Under the pieces are notes generated by a model. That model was not told the DNA's origin, ran no database searches, and saw nothing but the letters and a program-made list of their open reading frames with translations. A DNA stretch of 25,499 nucleotides from an uncultured Eubacteriales bacterium (GTDB taxonomy: Bacteria > Bacillota > Clostridia > Peptostreptococcales > Anaerovoracaceae): assembly GCA_900545135.1 (NCBI GenBank), contig UQXL01000029.1, positions 1 through 25,499 on the forward strand. The letters are read 5' to 3'. Shown here piece by piece: positions 16,543-25,256 of the stretch. A program made the position numbers and the translations under genes. How positions within the stretch are numbered: the stretch's first letter is position 1; every line of letters begins with the position of its first letter.

Positions 16543-19500
16543 ATGGCATTTACACATTTGCATGTTCATACTGAATACAGCCTGCTTGACGGTGCGTCGA
16601 GGATAGGAGATCTTGTAAGCCATGCCAAAGAACTGGGCATGGACAGCCTTGCCATCACAGACCACGGCGCGATGTTCGGCGTGATAGATTTTTATAAAGA
16701 ATGTAAAAAGCAGGGAATCAAGCCCATAATAGGCTGCGAGGTCTATACTGCGGCGAGAAAGCTGACGGATAAGGAAGCCGACAAGGATAAGCATCAGGGA
16801 CATCTGGTGCTCTTGGCTAAAGATGAGATTGGGTACAAGAACCTCATAAAAATCGTTTCCATAGGCTACATAAAAGGCTATTACTACAAGCCGCGCGTAG
16901 ACAAGGAAGTTTTGCGGGAGCACAGCGAGGGACTCATCGCTCTTTCTGCCTGCCTTGCCGGAAACGTGCAGCATAAGCTGCTGCAGGACGATTATGAGGG
17001 CGCAAAAAAAGAGGCTTCTGAGCTCCTTGAGATCTTCGGCCGCGGCAATTTTTTCCTCGAACTTCAGGACCAGGGACTTGAGGAAGAGGCCAGGATAAAT
17101 CCGCAGCTCATCAGGATGGGAAAAGAGCTTGACGTACCGCTGGTTGCCACCAACGACGTGCATTACGTCCGCAAGGAAGACGCGGAAGCCCACGACGTGC
17201 TGCTGGCGATACAGACAGCCACCAGCATAAACGATGAGAACCGCATGAGGTTCCCCAACGATGAGTTCTATCTCAAGAGCGAGGAGGAGATGCGTAAAAT
17301 TTTCGCCTATGCTCCCGAAGCTATAGATAATACTCAGCTGGTAGCAGACGCATGTAACGTGGAATTCCAGTTCGGCCAGTATCATCTGCCTGAATTCGTT
17401 TCCCCGGACGGCAAGACCAACGAAGAATATCTGAGAGAACTGTGCTATAAAGGCCTTGAAGAAAGGTACGGCAAAGAGCACGACGGCAGCCTGGCTGAAA
17501 GGCTGGAGTATGAGATGGGAACCATAGTTTCCATGGGATATGTGGAATACTTTCTCATAGTATGGGACTTCATCAACTACGCCAAGGAAAACGGCATAAT
17601 GGTAGGCCCGGGAAGAGGCTCTGCCGCCGGTTCTCTCGTCGCCTACTGCCTCAAGATAACCGACATCGACCCGATAAGATACAACCTGATCTTTGAGAGA
17701 TTTCTCAACCCGGAGCGCGTCAGCATGCCGGATATAGATATAGATTTCTGCTATGAAAGAAGACAGGAAGTCATAGACTACGTTACGAGAAAATACGGCG
17801 AAGATAAAGTCTGCCAGATCATAACTTTCGGAACCATGAAAGCTAAGCAGGCGGTGAGGGACGTTGGCCGGGCTCTGGACGTCAGCTACGCTGAAACAGA
17901 TATGATAGCCAAGGCAATTCCCTTCGACCTGCACATGACTATTTCCAAGGCTCTTGACACAAATCCGGAGCTGGCCGAAATGTACAGGGAGAATCCTAAG
18001 GCAAAACAGATACTGGATATGGCAAGGGCCCTTGAGGGCATGCCTCGCCACGCTTCCACCCACGCGGCGGGAGTGGTTATTTCCAAAAAACCTATAGACG
18101 AGTATGTTCCTCTGTATCTTTCCGATAAAGGACCGGCTACCCAGTTCACGATGACCACCATAGAAGAGCTGGGGCTTTTGAAAATGGATTTCCTCGGCCT
18201 GAGAAACCTGACGGTCATAAGGGACGCCCTTGAACTTATCCAAAAGGAACACGGGGTTACCATAGATTTTGCCAAGATGGGCTATGACGACGAGAAAGTC
18301 TACGAGATGATTGCTCAGGGCAACACCCAGGGCGTCTTTCAGCTTGAAAGCCAGGGCATGACTCAGTTCATGAAGAATCTGAAGCCGAGCTGCTTTGAAG
18401 ACATCGTCGCAGGAATCTCCCTCTACAGGCCGGGTCCGATGGATTCCATACCTAAATACATAGAAAACAAGAAAAATCCTCAAAATATAAGGTACATTCA
18501 TCCGTCTCTCGCGCCTATTCTGGACGTGACCTACGGCTGCCTCGTCTATCAGGAACAGGTAATGCAAATCGTGCGCGATCTGGGCGGATACAGCTACGGA
18601 CGTTCCGACCTGGTGCGCCGTGCCATGTCCAAAAAGAAGATGAGCGTAATGCTGGAGGAAAAGGAATATTTTATTCACGGCAAGACTGATGAAAACGGCA
18701 ACGTAGAGATAAAAGGCTGTGTGCGCAACGGTATTCCTGAAGAGGCGGCGGAGGCCATCTTCAACGATATGGTAAGCTTTGCCGAGTATGCTTTCAATAA
18801 GAGCCACGCAGCCGCCTACGCTGTGGTGGCCTATGAAACGGGATATCTGAAATACCATTATCCTGTGGAATTCATGGCTGCTCTGATGACCAGCGTGATG
18901 GGCGACGCCAATCAGATACCTAAGTATATAAGAAACTGCGGCGAAATGAATATAGAAGTCCTGCCGCCATGCGTCAACAAGAGCATGAAGAAGTTCAGCG
19001 TAGAGGACGGTAAGATCCGTTTCGGCCTGATGGGAGTCAAGAACGTGGGAGAGAACGCCATCGATGCCATCATAAAAGCGAGAGAGGAAAAGGGCGTTCC
19101 CCGCGATATATTCACTTTCATAGAACAGCTGGACATAAGCCAGATAAACAAGAAGGCCATAGAAAGCCTGATAAAGGCCGGAGCATGCAGCTGCCTCGAG
19201 GAGAACAAGGCGGCGCTTCTGGATGTATACGAGGGCCTTGTGGAATCGGCGCAAAATGCCAGCCGCAAGAATCTGGCCGGACAGATGTCTCTCTTTGACA
19301 TAGGCGGTGAAGAAGCCGCAGAGTCACTTTCAGCCAAGCTTCCCGAGATAACGCCGTTTTCCAAGGACGTATCTCTGGCGATGGAAAAGGAAATGCTGGG
19401 AGTTTATATAACGGATCATCCGCTCAAGGATTATGCTGAAAAGATGAGAAAAGTTGCCTCGATAACGTCGGAGGAACTCAACCACGCGGGCGAAAATCAG

Positions 19501-20211
19501 GAGATGGACGAAAATAGTCTGGCTCAAGTCAGCCTTGGACAAGGCAGTTTGGATCAAAGCGGCGCGGATTCGGCCAGCCGCATAAAGGACGGCATGAAAG
19601 CTGTGATGGCCGGTATGGTTTCTTCCAAGAGAACGCTTATAACCAAGAGCAACAAGATGATGGCATTTATAGCCCTGGAGGACCTTTATGGCGTGTCGGA
19701 AGTGGTGGTTTTCCCTAATATTTATGAGAAATCAGCCCACTATCTGAACAGCGACTCGGTGATCGTAGTCAGAGGAACCGTGAATTTCAAGGAAGATGAG
19801 GCTCCGAAAATTCTGGCAGACAGCATAGAATTGCTGGAAAACGTGTCGGAGTCTGCAGAGTCTGCGGGAGCGGGAATCGGCACCGGCGGCGGACTTGGCG
19901 GAGCACCATCCTATGCCGGAACTCCGTCCCATGGAGCTGACAACACCACGGGCGTAAATACGGCAGGCAGACAGGCAGTCCCGGCACCTGATAAATTGAT
20001 AAAGCTCAAAATACCATCGGACGAAAATGTAAACATCGTCTTGGAGCAGATAAGAGCCACGCTTCAGCGCCATCACGGAAACGTCCAGGTTTTGATATAT
20101 CTGCCGGAGGGGAAGATACTGCGGACTGAAAGCGATCTGTGGGGAGAAGAGACTCAGGCTTTGAGAAATCAGCTGATGGCCATATTGGGCCGGGAAAACG
20201 TAAAGATGTAG
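16543..20211 (+). CDS. dnaE: DNA polymerase III alpha subunit DnaE
   Basis: A 1222-residue replicative/lesion polymerase of the DnaE type. The N-terminal PHP domain starts FTHLHVHTEYSLLDG, with ITDHGAMFG and DVHYV. The palm has GPGRGSAAGSLVAY and the catalytic aspartates 397, 399 and 401 in PDIDIDF. The fingers, tandem HhH and OB domain follow (MAGMVSSKRTLITKSNKMMAFIALEDLYG). Two unusual low-complexity segments are a Gln/Ser-rich insert (about 983-1012) and a Gly-rich linker (about 1104-1146). ATG 16543 has AAAAAGGAG 8 bp upstream and gives the family start. An extended -10 (TGGTAAAAT, 16514-16522) lies so close that it may not be the true promoter. Confidence 0.97.
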   Translation: MAFTHLHVHTEYSLLDGASRIGDLVSHAKELGMDSLAITDHGAMFGVIDFYKECKKQGIKPIIGCEVYTAARKLTDKEADKDKHQGHLVLLAKDEIGYKNLIKIVSIGYIKGYYYKPRVDKEVLREHSEGLIALSACLAGNVQHKLLQDDYEGAKKEASELLEIFGRGNFFLELQDQGLEEEARINPQLIRMGKELDVPLVATNDVHYVRKEDAEAHDVLLAIQTATSINDENRMRFPNDEFYLKSEEEMRKIFAYAPEAIDNTQLVADACNVEFQFGQYHLPEFVSPDGKTNEEYLRELCYKGLEERYGKEHDGSLAERLEYEMGTIVSMGYVEYFLIVWDFINYAKENGIMVGPGRGSAAGSLVAYCLKITDIDPIRYNLIFERFLNPERVSMPDIDIDFCYERRQEVIDYVTRKYGEDKVCQIITFGTMKAKQAVRDVGRALDVSYAETDMIAKAIPFDLHMTISKALDTNPELAEMYRENPKAKQILDMARALEGMPRHASTHAAGVVISKKPIDEYVPLYLSDKGPATQFTMTTIEELGLLKMDFLGLRNLTVIRDALELIQKEHGVTIDFAKMGYDDEKVYEMIAQGNTQGVFQLESQGMTQFMKNLKPSCFEDIVAGISLYRPGPMDSIPKYIENKKNPQNIRYIHPSLAPILDVTYGCLVYQEQVMQIVRDLGGYSYGRSDLVRRAMSKKKMSVMLEEKEYFIHGKTDENGNVEIKGCVRNGIPEEAAEAIFNDMVSFAEYAFNKSHAAAYAVVAYETGYLKYHYPVEFMAALMTSVMGDANQIPKYIRNCGEMNIEVLPPCVNKSMKKFSVEDGKIRFGLMGVKNVGENAIDAIIKAREEKGVPRDIFTFIEQLDISQINKKAIESLIKAGACSCLEENKAALLDVYEGLVESAQNASRKNLAGQMSLFDIGGEEAAESLSAKLPEITPFSKDVSLAMEKEMLGVYITDHPLKDYAEKMRKVASITSEELNHAGENQEMDENSLAQVSLGQGSLDQSGADSASRIKDGMKAVMAGMVSSKRTLITKSNKMMAFIALEDLYGVSEVVVFPNIYEKSAHYLNSDSVIVVRGTVNFKEDEAPKILADSIELLENVSESAESAGAGIGTGGGLGGAPSYAGTPSHGADNTTGVNTAGRQAVPAPDKLIKLKIPSDENVNIVLEQIRATLQRHHGNVQVLIYLPEGKILRTESDLWGEETQALRNQLMAILGRENVKM

Positions 20212-20279
20212 ATAGTTGCCGCAGGCAGCAATCGGATAAGATATAGATAGTTATCGCAGACAGCAAGCAACAGGATAAG
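20209..20279 (+). repeat. Tandem echo of the dnaE stop region
   Basis: A segment starting at the dnaE stop codon (TAGATAGTT..., 20209-20243) is followed directly by a diverged copy (TAGATAGTT..., 20244-20279); both end in GGATAAG. It fills almost the whole gap before pfkA. Confidence 0.8.
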
Positions 20280-20293
20280 CGGAGGGATAGATC

Positions 20294-21256
20294 ATGAAGA
20301 AAATAGGCGTGCTCACCAGCGGGGGAGATGCTCCCGGCATGAATGCAGCCATAAGAGCCGTAGTAAGATGCGGAATCGACGCCGGATTTGAAGTATGGGG
20401 AATAGAAAGAGGCTATGAGGGACTTCTGGACGGCGAGCTCAGGCAGTTGGACAGGAGCTCCGTGGGAGATATACTCCACAGGGGAGGAACTATTCTCAAA
20501 ACAGCCAGGAGCGAACGCTTCATGGAGGCCAAGTGGATAGACAAAGCCGTTGAAATGCTCCATACTTTCGGCATAGAGGGCGTAGTAGTAATAGGCGGAA
20601 ACGGTTCGCTCAGAGGAAGTCTTGAGCTTGACGAGAGAGGCATCAAAGTCATGGGACTTCCCGGAACCATAGATAACGACCTCAATTATACGGATTTCAC
20701 CATAGGCTTTGACACGGCGGTGACTACAGTCCTCGACGCCGTGGGAAAGATAAGGGATACTTCCTCGGCGCACGACAGGACTACGGTGATAGAAGTCATG
20801 GGCAGAAAATGCGGAGATATAGCACTTTACGCGGCCCTTGCCGGCGGAGCTGAGTGTGCTCTGATCCCTGAGGAAAGAGAAGATATCAACAAGGTATGCC
20901 GCAAAATCATAGAGGGCAGCAACAGGGGCAAGCTCCACAGCATAATCATCAAAGCAGAGGGTACGCCTACTTCCAGCGAGGAACTGGTCAGGATCATAGA
21001 AGAAAGGACAGGCAAAGAGACCAGGCTGGTGGTGCTCTCATATCTACAGAGGGGCGGAAGTCCGACTTTAAACGACCGCATGCTGGCCACACTGTGCGGA
21101 GCCAAGGCAGTTGAACTGCTTGCTGCTGAATCCGAAAGCAAGGCCATCGGTACATGCGATGGTCATATAGTGGCATATGATTTGAAAGAAGCGCTGCAGA
21201 TGCCGGGAATTTTCAACGCCGACCTTTATGACCTTATAGATGTGCTCAGCAAATAA
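20294..21256 (+). CDS. pfkA: 6-phosphofructokinase PfkA with atypical active site
   Basis: A 320-residue glycolytic enzyme phosphorylating fructose 6-phosphate, numbered almost exactly like E. coli PfkA. Present: nucleotide loop GVLTSGGDAPGMNAAIRA (5-22), Gly104 and Gly124 (the ATP-type pair rather than the PPi-type Asp/Lys), Asp127 and Asp129 in PGTIDND, Arg162, MGR (169-171) and Glu222. Two key positions differ: the GGDGS Mg-ATP loop reads GGNGS (Asn103 instead of Asp), and the substrate His of GHIQRGG is Tyr (Tyr250 in SYLQRGG). Activity is likely but may have altered kinetics or phosphoryl donor. GGAGGG lies upstream. Confidence 0.93.
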   Translation: MKKIGVLTSGGDAPGMNAAIRAVVRCGIDAGFEVWGIERGYEGLLDGELRQLDRSSVGDILHRGGTILKTARSERFMEAKWIDKAVEMLHTFGIEGVVVIGGNGSLRGSLELDERGIKVMGLPGTIDNDLNYTDFTIGFDTAVTTVLDAVGKIRDTSSAHDRTTVIEVMGRKCGDIALYAALAGGAECALIPEEREDINKVCRKIIEGSNRGKLHSIIIKAEGTPTSSEELVRIIEERTGKETRLVVLSYLQRGGSPTLNDRMLATLCGAKAVELLAAESESKAIGTCDGHIVAYDLKEALQMPGIFNADLYDLIDVLSK

Positions 21257-21306
21257 GGGGATGATGACGGACGTGCTCGGCAAGCAAATAAAGCGGCGCA
21301 TAAGGG
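21239..21306 (+). repeat. Echo of the pfkA 3' end
   Basis: GATGTGCTCAGCAAATAAGG at the end of pfkA (from 21239, containing the TAA stop) is echoed by GACGTGCTCGGCAAGCAAATA (from about 21269), with ATAAGGGGA repeated again near 21298-21306. Confidence 0.65.
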
Positions 21307-21313
21307 GAGAAGC

Positions 21314-21841
21314 ATGGAAAATACTATAGTAATATACAAGAGTAAAAACGGTTCGACGGAAAAATACGCCAGATGGATAGCGGAGGATTTGAGCTGCCAA
21401 GCCGTCAGAGCCGAAGACTTTTCTAAAAATGATTTTGTCAAATATGATAACATAATTTACGGAGGCTGGGTTCATGCCGGAGGAATAATGGGCTTCGACC
21501 TGATCAAGAAGAACATGAAGCGGCTGGAGGGCAAGAAATTAGTCATATTTGCTGTAGGCCTCAACATAATGAATCAGGAAGCCAGGATGCAGCTGAGGGA
21601 GATAAACTTCAACAAGAGAAGAGTCAAAGGCATCACGTGTTATTACTGTCCGGGAGCCTATGATCCCGGCAGCGTCAAGGGAATAGACGCGGGGATAATG
21701 AAGATGATGACCAATATCCTGGAGGGTAAGAAAGACAGCGAGAAAACTCCGGACGACGCGCAGCTCCTTGAGGCGGTCAAAAACGGCGCTGATATGACAA
21801 GCAGGAAATACATCGAGCCTATAGTGGCTGAGTTCAAATAA
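21314..21841 (+). CDS. Flavodoxin-domain protein (HemG-like)
   Basis: A 175-residue FMN-binding flavodoxin fold of the Flavodoxin_5 type. The phosphate loop is YKSKNGSTEKYA (8-19), followed by YDNIIYGGWVHAGGI (44-58) and VIFAVGLN. Members include menaquinone-dependent protoporphyrinogen oxidase HemG, but many in anaerobes have unknown electron partners and no heme genes are nearby. Length is close to HemG (about 180). AGGGGAGAAGC precedes ATG. It lies 57 bp after pfkA, probably the same transcript. No clear terminator follows. Confidence 0.85.
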   Translation: MENTIVIYKSKNGSTEKYARWIAEDLSCQAVRAEDFSKNDFVKYDNIIYGGWVHAGGIMGFDLIKKNMKRLEGKKLVIFAVGLNIMNQEARMQLREINFNKRRVKGITCYYCPGAYDPGSVKGIDAGIMKMMTNILEGKKDSEKTPDDAQLLEAVKNGADMTSRKYIEPIVAEFK

Positions 21842-21932
21842 CAGATTCTGCGGTTAGCGGCGATTCACGGCGGTTAGAAAGGCGCATATCCATTATTCGT
21901 TGTAAAAAGTGTGGTTACTCATTCAGATTTCG

Positions 21933-21961
21933 TTGTATTTTTTGTGATAGCGTGCTATACT
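21933..21961 (+). promoter_or_regulatory. Promoter of the AAA ATPase gene
   Basis: TTGTAT (21933-21938), a 17-bp spacer, and TATACT (21956-21961) with an extended TGC in front (21953-21955). A leader of about 25 bases would follow before ATG 21993. Confidence 0.7.
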
Positions 21962-21992
21962 GTTTTTGAATTATCACAATGGAGGTGCGTGT

Positions 21993-23291
21993 ATGTATCG
22001 GGTTGCAATTGAAAAATTATTAAAATGGAAACAAAGCAAACGTCGCAAACCCTTAATTATTGAAGGTGCACGTCAGTCCGGCAAGACTTGGCTGATGAAA
22101 GAATTTGGCGAGCAGGCGTATGCGGATACGGTATATATCAATTTTGACTCCAATTCCAGAATGGCGGAGTTATTTGCATGCGATTTGGATACCGACCGCT
22201 TAATTATGGGACTGGAGTTGTATGCAGGCCACAAAATCGACCCGAACAATTCTTTGATAATTTTTGATGAAGTGCAGGAAGTCCCGAGAGCATTGACATC
22301 TCTCAAGTATTTTTATGAAAATGCACCTCAGTATCATATTATATGTGCCGGTTCCTTGCTAGGTATTGCTTTGCACCAAGGCACATCGTTCCCTGTAGGA
22401 AAGGTTGATTTCTTGAAACTCTATCCCCTTTCTTTCAAAGAATTTTTGATGGCGCTTGGTAACGAACGATTTGCTGAACTTCTTGATAAACAGGACTTCG
22501 AACTGGTCACAAGTTTTAAGCAGACATATATCGATGCCCTGAAACATTACTATTTTGTTGGCGGTATGCCCGAAGCTGTACAAAGCTTCGCAGAAAACAA
22601 AGATTTTAGCGAGGTCCGTGAAATTCAAAAACGAATTCTTACCGCTTATGAACAAGATTTTTCCAAACACGCTCCAAACGACATTGTTCCGAGAATTCGT
22701 ATGTTGTGGAACAGTATTCCTTCACAGCTTACCAAGGAAAATAAAAAGTTTATCTACGGTCTTGTTCGTGAAGGTGCTCGTGCGAAAGAGTATGAAACTG
22801 CAATCATGTGGCTCAGCGATTGCGGTCTTGTTCATAAAGTCAGCAGAGTCAATGCAGCAAGTATCCCCATGCGTGGGTATGAAGACCTGAAAGCGTTCAA
22901 ACTGTTCATAGTAGATGTTGGACTTCTGGGATGTATGGCCGGACTTCGTCAGCGTACTTTACTTGATGGTAATGACCTTTTCGTCGAATTCAAGGGAGCC
23001 CTTACAGAGCAATATGTTTGCCAGCAGTTAAAGACCATTGAAGACTTAGATGTTTACTATTACACCAACGAAAGAGGGTCATGCGAAGTAAATTTTGTCG
23101 TTGATACGGGCGAGCGGATTGTTCCCATTGAAGTAAAGGCAGAGGTAAATCTCAAAGCGAAGAGCCTGAAAACCTATCAAGAAAAATTTTCTCCTGAAAT
23201 TTCTGTTCGTACTTCAATGGCAGATTACAAAAAAGAAGAATGGCTTGTTAATCTGCCCCTTTATGCGATAGATCAGATTGATAAGATATAG
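21993..23291 (+). CDS. AAA/DUF4143 ATP-binding protein
   Basis: A 432-residue protein of the widespread AAA_14-DUF4143 type, of unknown cellular role, often carried on mobile DNA. The Walker A is GARQSGKT (25-32), the Walker B LIIFDEVQEVP (88-98), and sensor-like CAGSLLG follows. The C-terminal DUF4143 has LTEQYVCQQL and a nuclease-like core CEVNFVVD...VPIEVKAE (364-384), in which the usual acidic residue of E-x-D-F is Asn367. Codon use differs from all neighbours: arginine mostly CGT and isoleucine mostly ATT, with lower GC. GGAGGTG (21981-21987) favours ATG 21993 over an in-frame upstream start at 21966. Probably acquired recently and independently transcribed. Confidence 0.9.
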   Translation: MYRVAIEKLLKWKQSKRRKPLIIEGARQSGKTWLMKEFGEQAYADTVYINFDSNSRMAELFACDLDTDRLIMGLELYAGHKIDPNNSLIIFDEVQEVPRALTSLKYFYENAPQYHIICAGSLLGIALHQGTSFPVGKVDFLKLYPLSFKEFLMALGNERFAELLDKQDFELVTSFKQTYIDALKHYYFVGGMPEAVQSFAENKDFSEVREIQKRILTAYEQDFSKHAPNDIVPRIRMLWNSIPSQLTKENKKFIYGLVREGARAKEYETAIMWLSDCGLVHKVSRVNAASIPMRGYEDLKAFKLFIVDVGLLGCMAGLRQRTLLDGNDLFVEFKGALTEQYVCQQLKTIEDLDVYYYTNERGSCEVNFVVDTGERIVPIEVKAEVNLKAKSLKTYQEKFSPEISVRTSMADYKKEEWLVNLPLYAIDQIDKI

Positions 23292-23334
23292 CGGTAAGTT
23301 AAAGAACTAACCTTACATTCTACCTATCAACGGC

Positions 23335-24582
23335 TCATTTTTTGCCCGCCGGGCCGTCGCCGGTATCTTTTATATCTATACCTAAATCATTTGACATTAC
23401 GGAAGCAAAGCCTATGGCATGCTTTCCGTATTTTTTTCTCACTTCATCCATGGTAAGTTCCATCTTTTCCATCTTTTCTTTTGTCATAATGTCGGTGCCG
23501 AAGAGGGAAAGCTGTTCCTGAGATACCTGTTCCGTCAGATTGATGCCGGTTATGGTAAGCATGCGTATCGGCGAGCCTTTGCACCACGACTGAGAGATGA
23601 TTTCAGAAGCGGCGGAAGCGATTTCTTCTGCCAGCCAGGTAGGTGAAATAAGCTGTTTCTGTCTTGAAATTACTTTGAAATGAGGGTCTTTTATATCGAC
23701 CTTGACTCCGCAGGCTTTCAGCCCATATTTTCTCAGCCTGCCGGCGACGGTGTCGGAAAGTCCTTTTACGGCAATGGCAATGTCGTCGGATGTCACCAGG
23801 TCGCGCCTGAATGTTATGCCGTTTCCGACTGATTTTATCTGTTCTCTTTCGTTGTACAGCGAGACAGGGTCGTCGTCTATGCCGTTGGCGTGTTCCCACA
23901 TGAGGGTACCCTGTTTGCCGAACATGGCGGTGAGGAATTCTTTCTTTGAACCTGCGATGTCGCCTATCGTCCGTATACCCAGGTGACGCAGCTTTTCGTT
24001 GGTGGCTCTTCCTACTCCGAACAGCTCTCCGGCAGGAAGCGGCCAGAGCAGTTCTTTGAAGTTCTCCCTGGTGATTTCCGTCGTAGCGTCAGGTTTTTTG
24101 TATTCGCTGCCCATTTTGGCAAAAGTCTTGTTGAAAGAAACGCCGGAGGACAACGTCATGCCAAGCTCCGATTTGACAGTTTGCCTGATGGCATCGGCTA
24201 TTTCTTTTCCGGTGCCGAAAAGTTTCTGGCTGGCCGTTACATCAAGCCACGATTCATCTATGCTGAAGGGCTCGACCATATCGGTGAAACGCTGATAAAT
24301 TTCGTTGATTAGTCCGCTGTAATAGCGGTACTTTTCCATGTGAGGCCGCACCAGCTGGAGGTCGGGGCATTTCTGCTTTGCTTTCCAAATAGTTTCCGCG
24401 GTAACTACGCCATATTCTTTTGCCAGCTGATTTTTGGCCAATATAATACCATGACGATTGTCAGGATCGCCGCTTACCGCCATAGGCTTGTCTCTCAGCT
24501 CGGGGTGCTCCAAAAGTTCAACGGAGGCATAAAAACCGTTCATGTCGCAGTGAAGTATGACGCGGTCCTTTTTATCAGCCAT
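23335..24582 (-). CDS. dinB: DNA polymerase IV (Y-family, DinB)
   Basis: A 415-residue translesion polymerase. Catalytic residues are Asp13 in HCDMNGFYASVE and Asp109-Glu110 in SIDESWLDV; Phe17 is at the steric-gate position that excludes ribonucleotides. Helix-hairpin-helix LPAGELFGVGRATNEKLRHLGIRTIGDIA (about 182-210) and the little-finger domain follow. A beta-clamp motif QLSLF lies at 357-361, with a further 54-residue tail. Ribosome site AAAAGGAG (24599-24592 on the minus strand) is 9 bp before ATG. The upstream side enters the palindromic repeats; I saw no LexA-like box. It converges with the AAA gene, 43 bp apart, with no clear terminator between. Confidence 0.95.
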   Translation of the reverse strand: MADKKDRVILHCDMNGFYASVELLEHPELRDKPMAVSGDPDNRHGIILAKNQLAKEYGVVTAETIWKAKQKCPDLQLVRPHMEKYRYYSGLINEIYQRFTDMVEPFSIDESWLDVTASQKLFGTGKEIADAIRQTVKSELGMTLSSGVSFNKTFAKMGSEYKKPDATTEITRENFKELLWPLPAGELFGVGRATNEKLRHLGIRTIGDIAGSKKEFLTAMFGKQGTLMWEHANGIDDDPVSLYNEREQIKSVGNGITFRRDLVTSDDIAIAVKGLSDTVAGRLRKYGLKACGVKVDIKDPHFKVISRQKQLISPTWLAEEIASAASEIISQSWCKGSPIRMLTITGINLTEQVSQEQLSLFGTDIMTKEKMEKMELTMDEVRKKYGKHAIGFASVMSNDLGIDIKDTGDGPAGKK

Positions 24583-24633
24583 GAAAGTGTACTCCTTTTG
24601 ATATAATGCAAGCTCATTTCGACAAAATGATTA

Positions 24634-24924
24634 AATGTCCGCTTCCTTGCGGCGCAGCCGAATGATACAACGTTGGGTTCATCATAACGCCCTCCAGTCA
24701 GGTAAGCGGCGTTTCAATGGCCGATACTTCTCGGCGCAGCTGGTATAATCTTATGCGGACATTATAACGCCATCCAGTCAGGTAAGCGGCGTTTCAATGG
24801 CCGCTTCCTATCGGCACGGCCGGTATAATACCTTGTGGACATTATAGCACAAAGCCAGTTTAGCAAAGTGATTCAATAAAAGCTTCATTGCAGTGAAGCT
24901 GAACAATATGATGTTGGGTTTATT
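24634..24924. repeat. Right palindromic array I (four units)
   Basis: Units: A from 24634 to about 24683 (left arm AATGTCCGC, inner GCGGCGCAGCCG, non-matching right side), B 24716-24763, C 24796-24843, D 24875-24924. B and C are 48 bp, in the same orientation as the left array, with right arms GCGGACATT and GTGGACATT. The linkers before B (24684-24715) and before C (24764-24795) are 32 bp and identical but for one base, so 24684-24763 and 24764-24843 form an 80-bp tandem repeat. The linkers themselves are palindromic at their ends (AACGCC...GGCGTT). Unit D has different stems: AATAAA/TTTATT outside and AGCTTCA/TGAAGCT (24881-24900) inside. Confidence 0.85.
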
Positions 24925-25256
24925 ATACGATAAAACCAGTCTGTCAGAGGTGGTTCAACTGACGTTTCCGCTGTATGAGTTATCGCAAAATCTTTATTCC
25001 ATTGAAAAGATCATATTGCGAAACAGGTGAGGCCGCGCATGGTTTCAGTTTGGAATCAAAATCTGTCTGAGCCGTATGCGGGCCACGCGCTTAAATGGCG
25101 GAAGCGAGTTATCTCGATTCACCATTGTATTTTAAGTATATCATAATTGCTGGTGTTGTGATACAGGTAAGAATATATTGGAAAGAGGATTTTTTATATG
25201 TGTTTTTTGTGAAGGAAAAAGCCCTTTTCTTGACTTGCGGCGATGTTTCAAGTTAT
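24925..25256. other. Gene-free spacer between repeat arrays
   Basis: No gene is supported in these 332 bp. The first part (ccagtctgtcagaggtggttc, about 24936-24956) is a faint relative of the array linkers. A 109-codon frame starting at 25095 has no ribosome site and is built partly of repeat sequence after 25257. Confidence 0.5.

Noticed and set aside
16426..19254. A 942-codon open frame on the minus strand inside dnaE
   Set aside because: It lies opposite the conserved DnaE catalytic core. It is open because of the sense-strand codon choice, has no ribosome site and its translation resembles no family.
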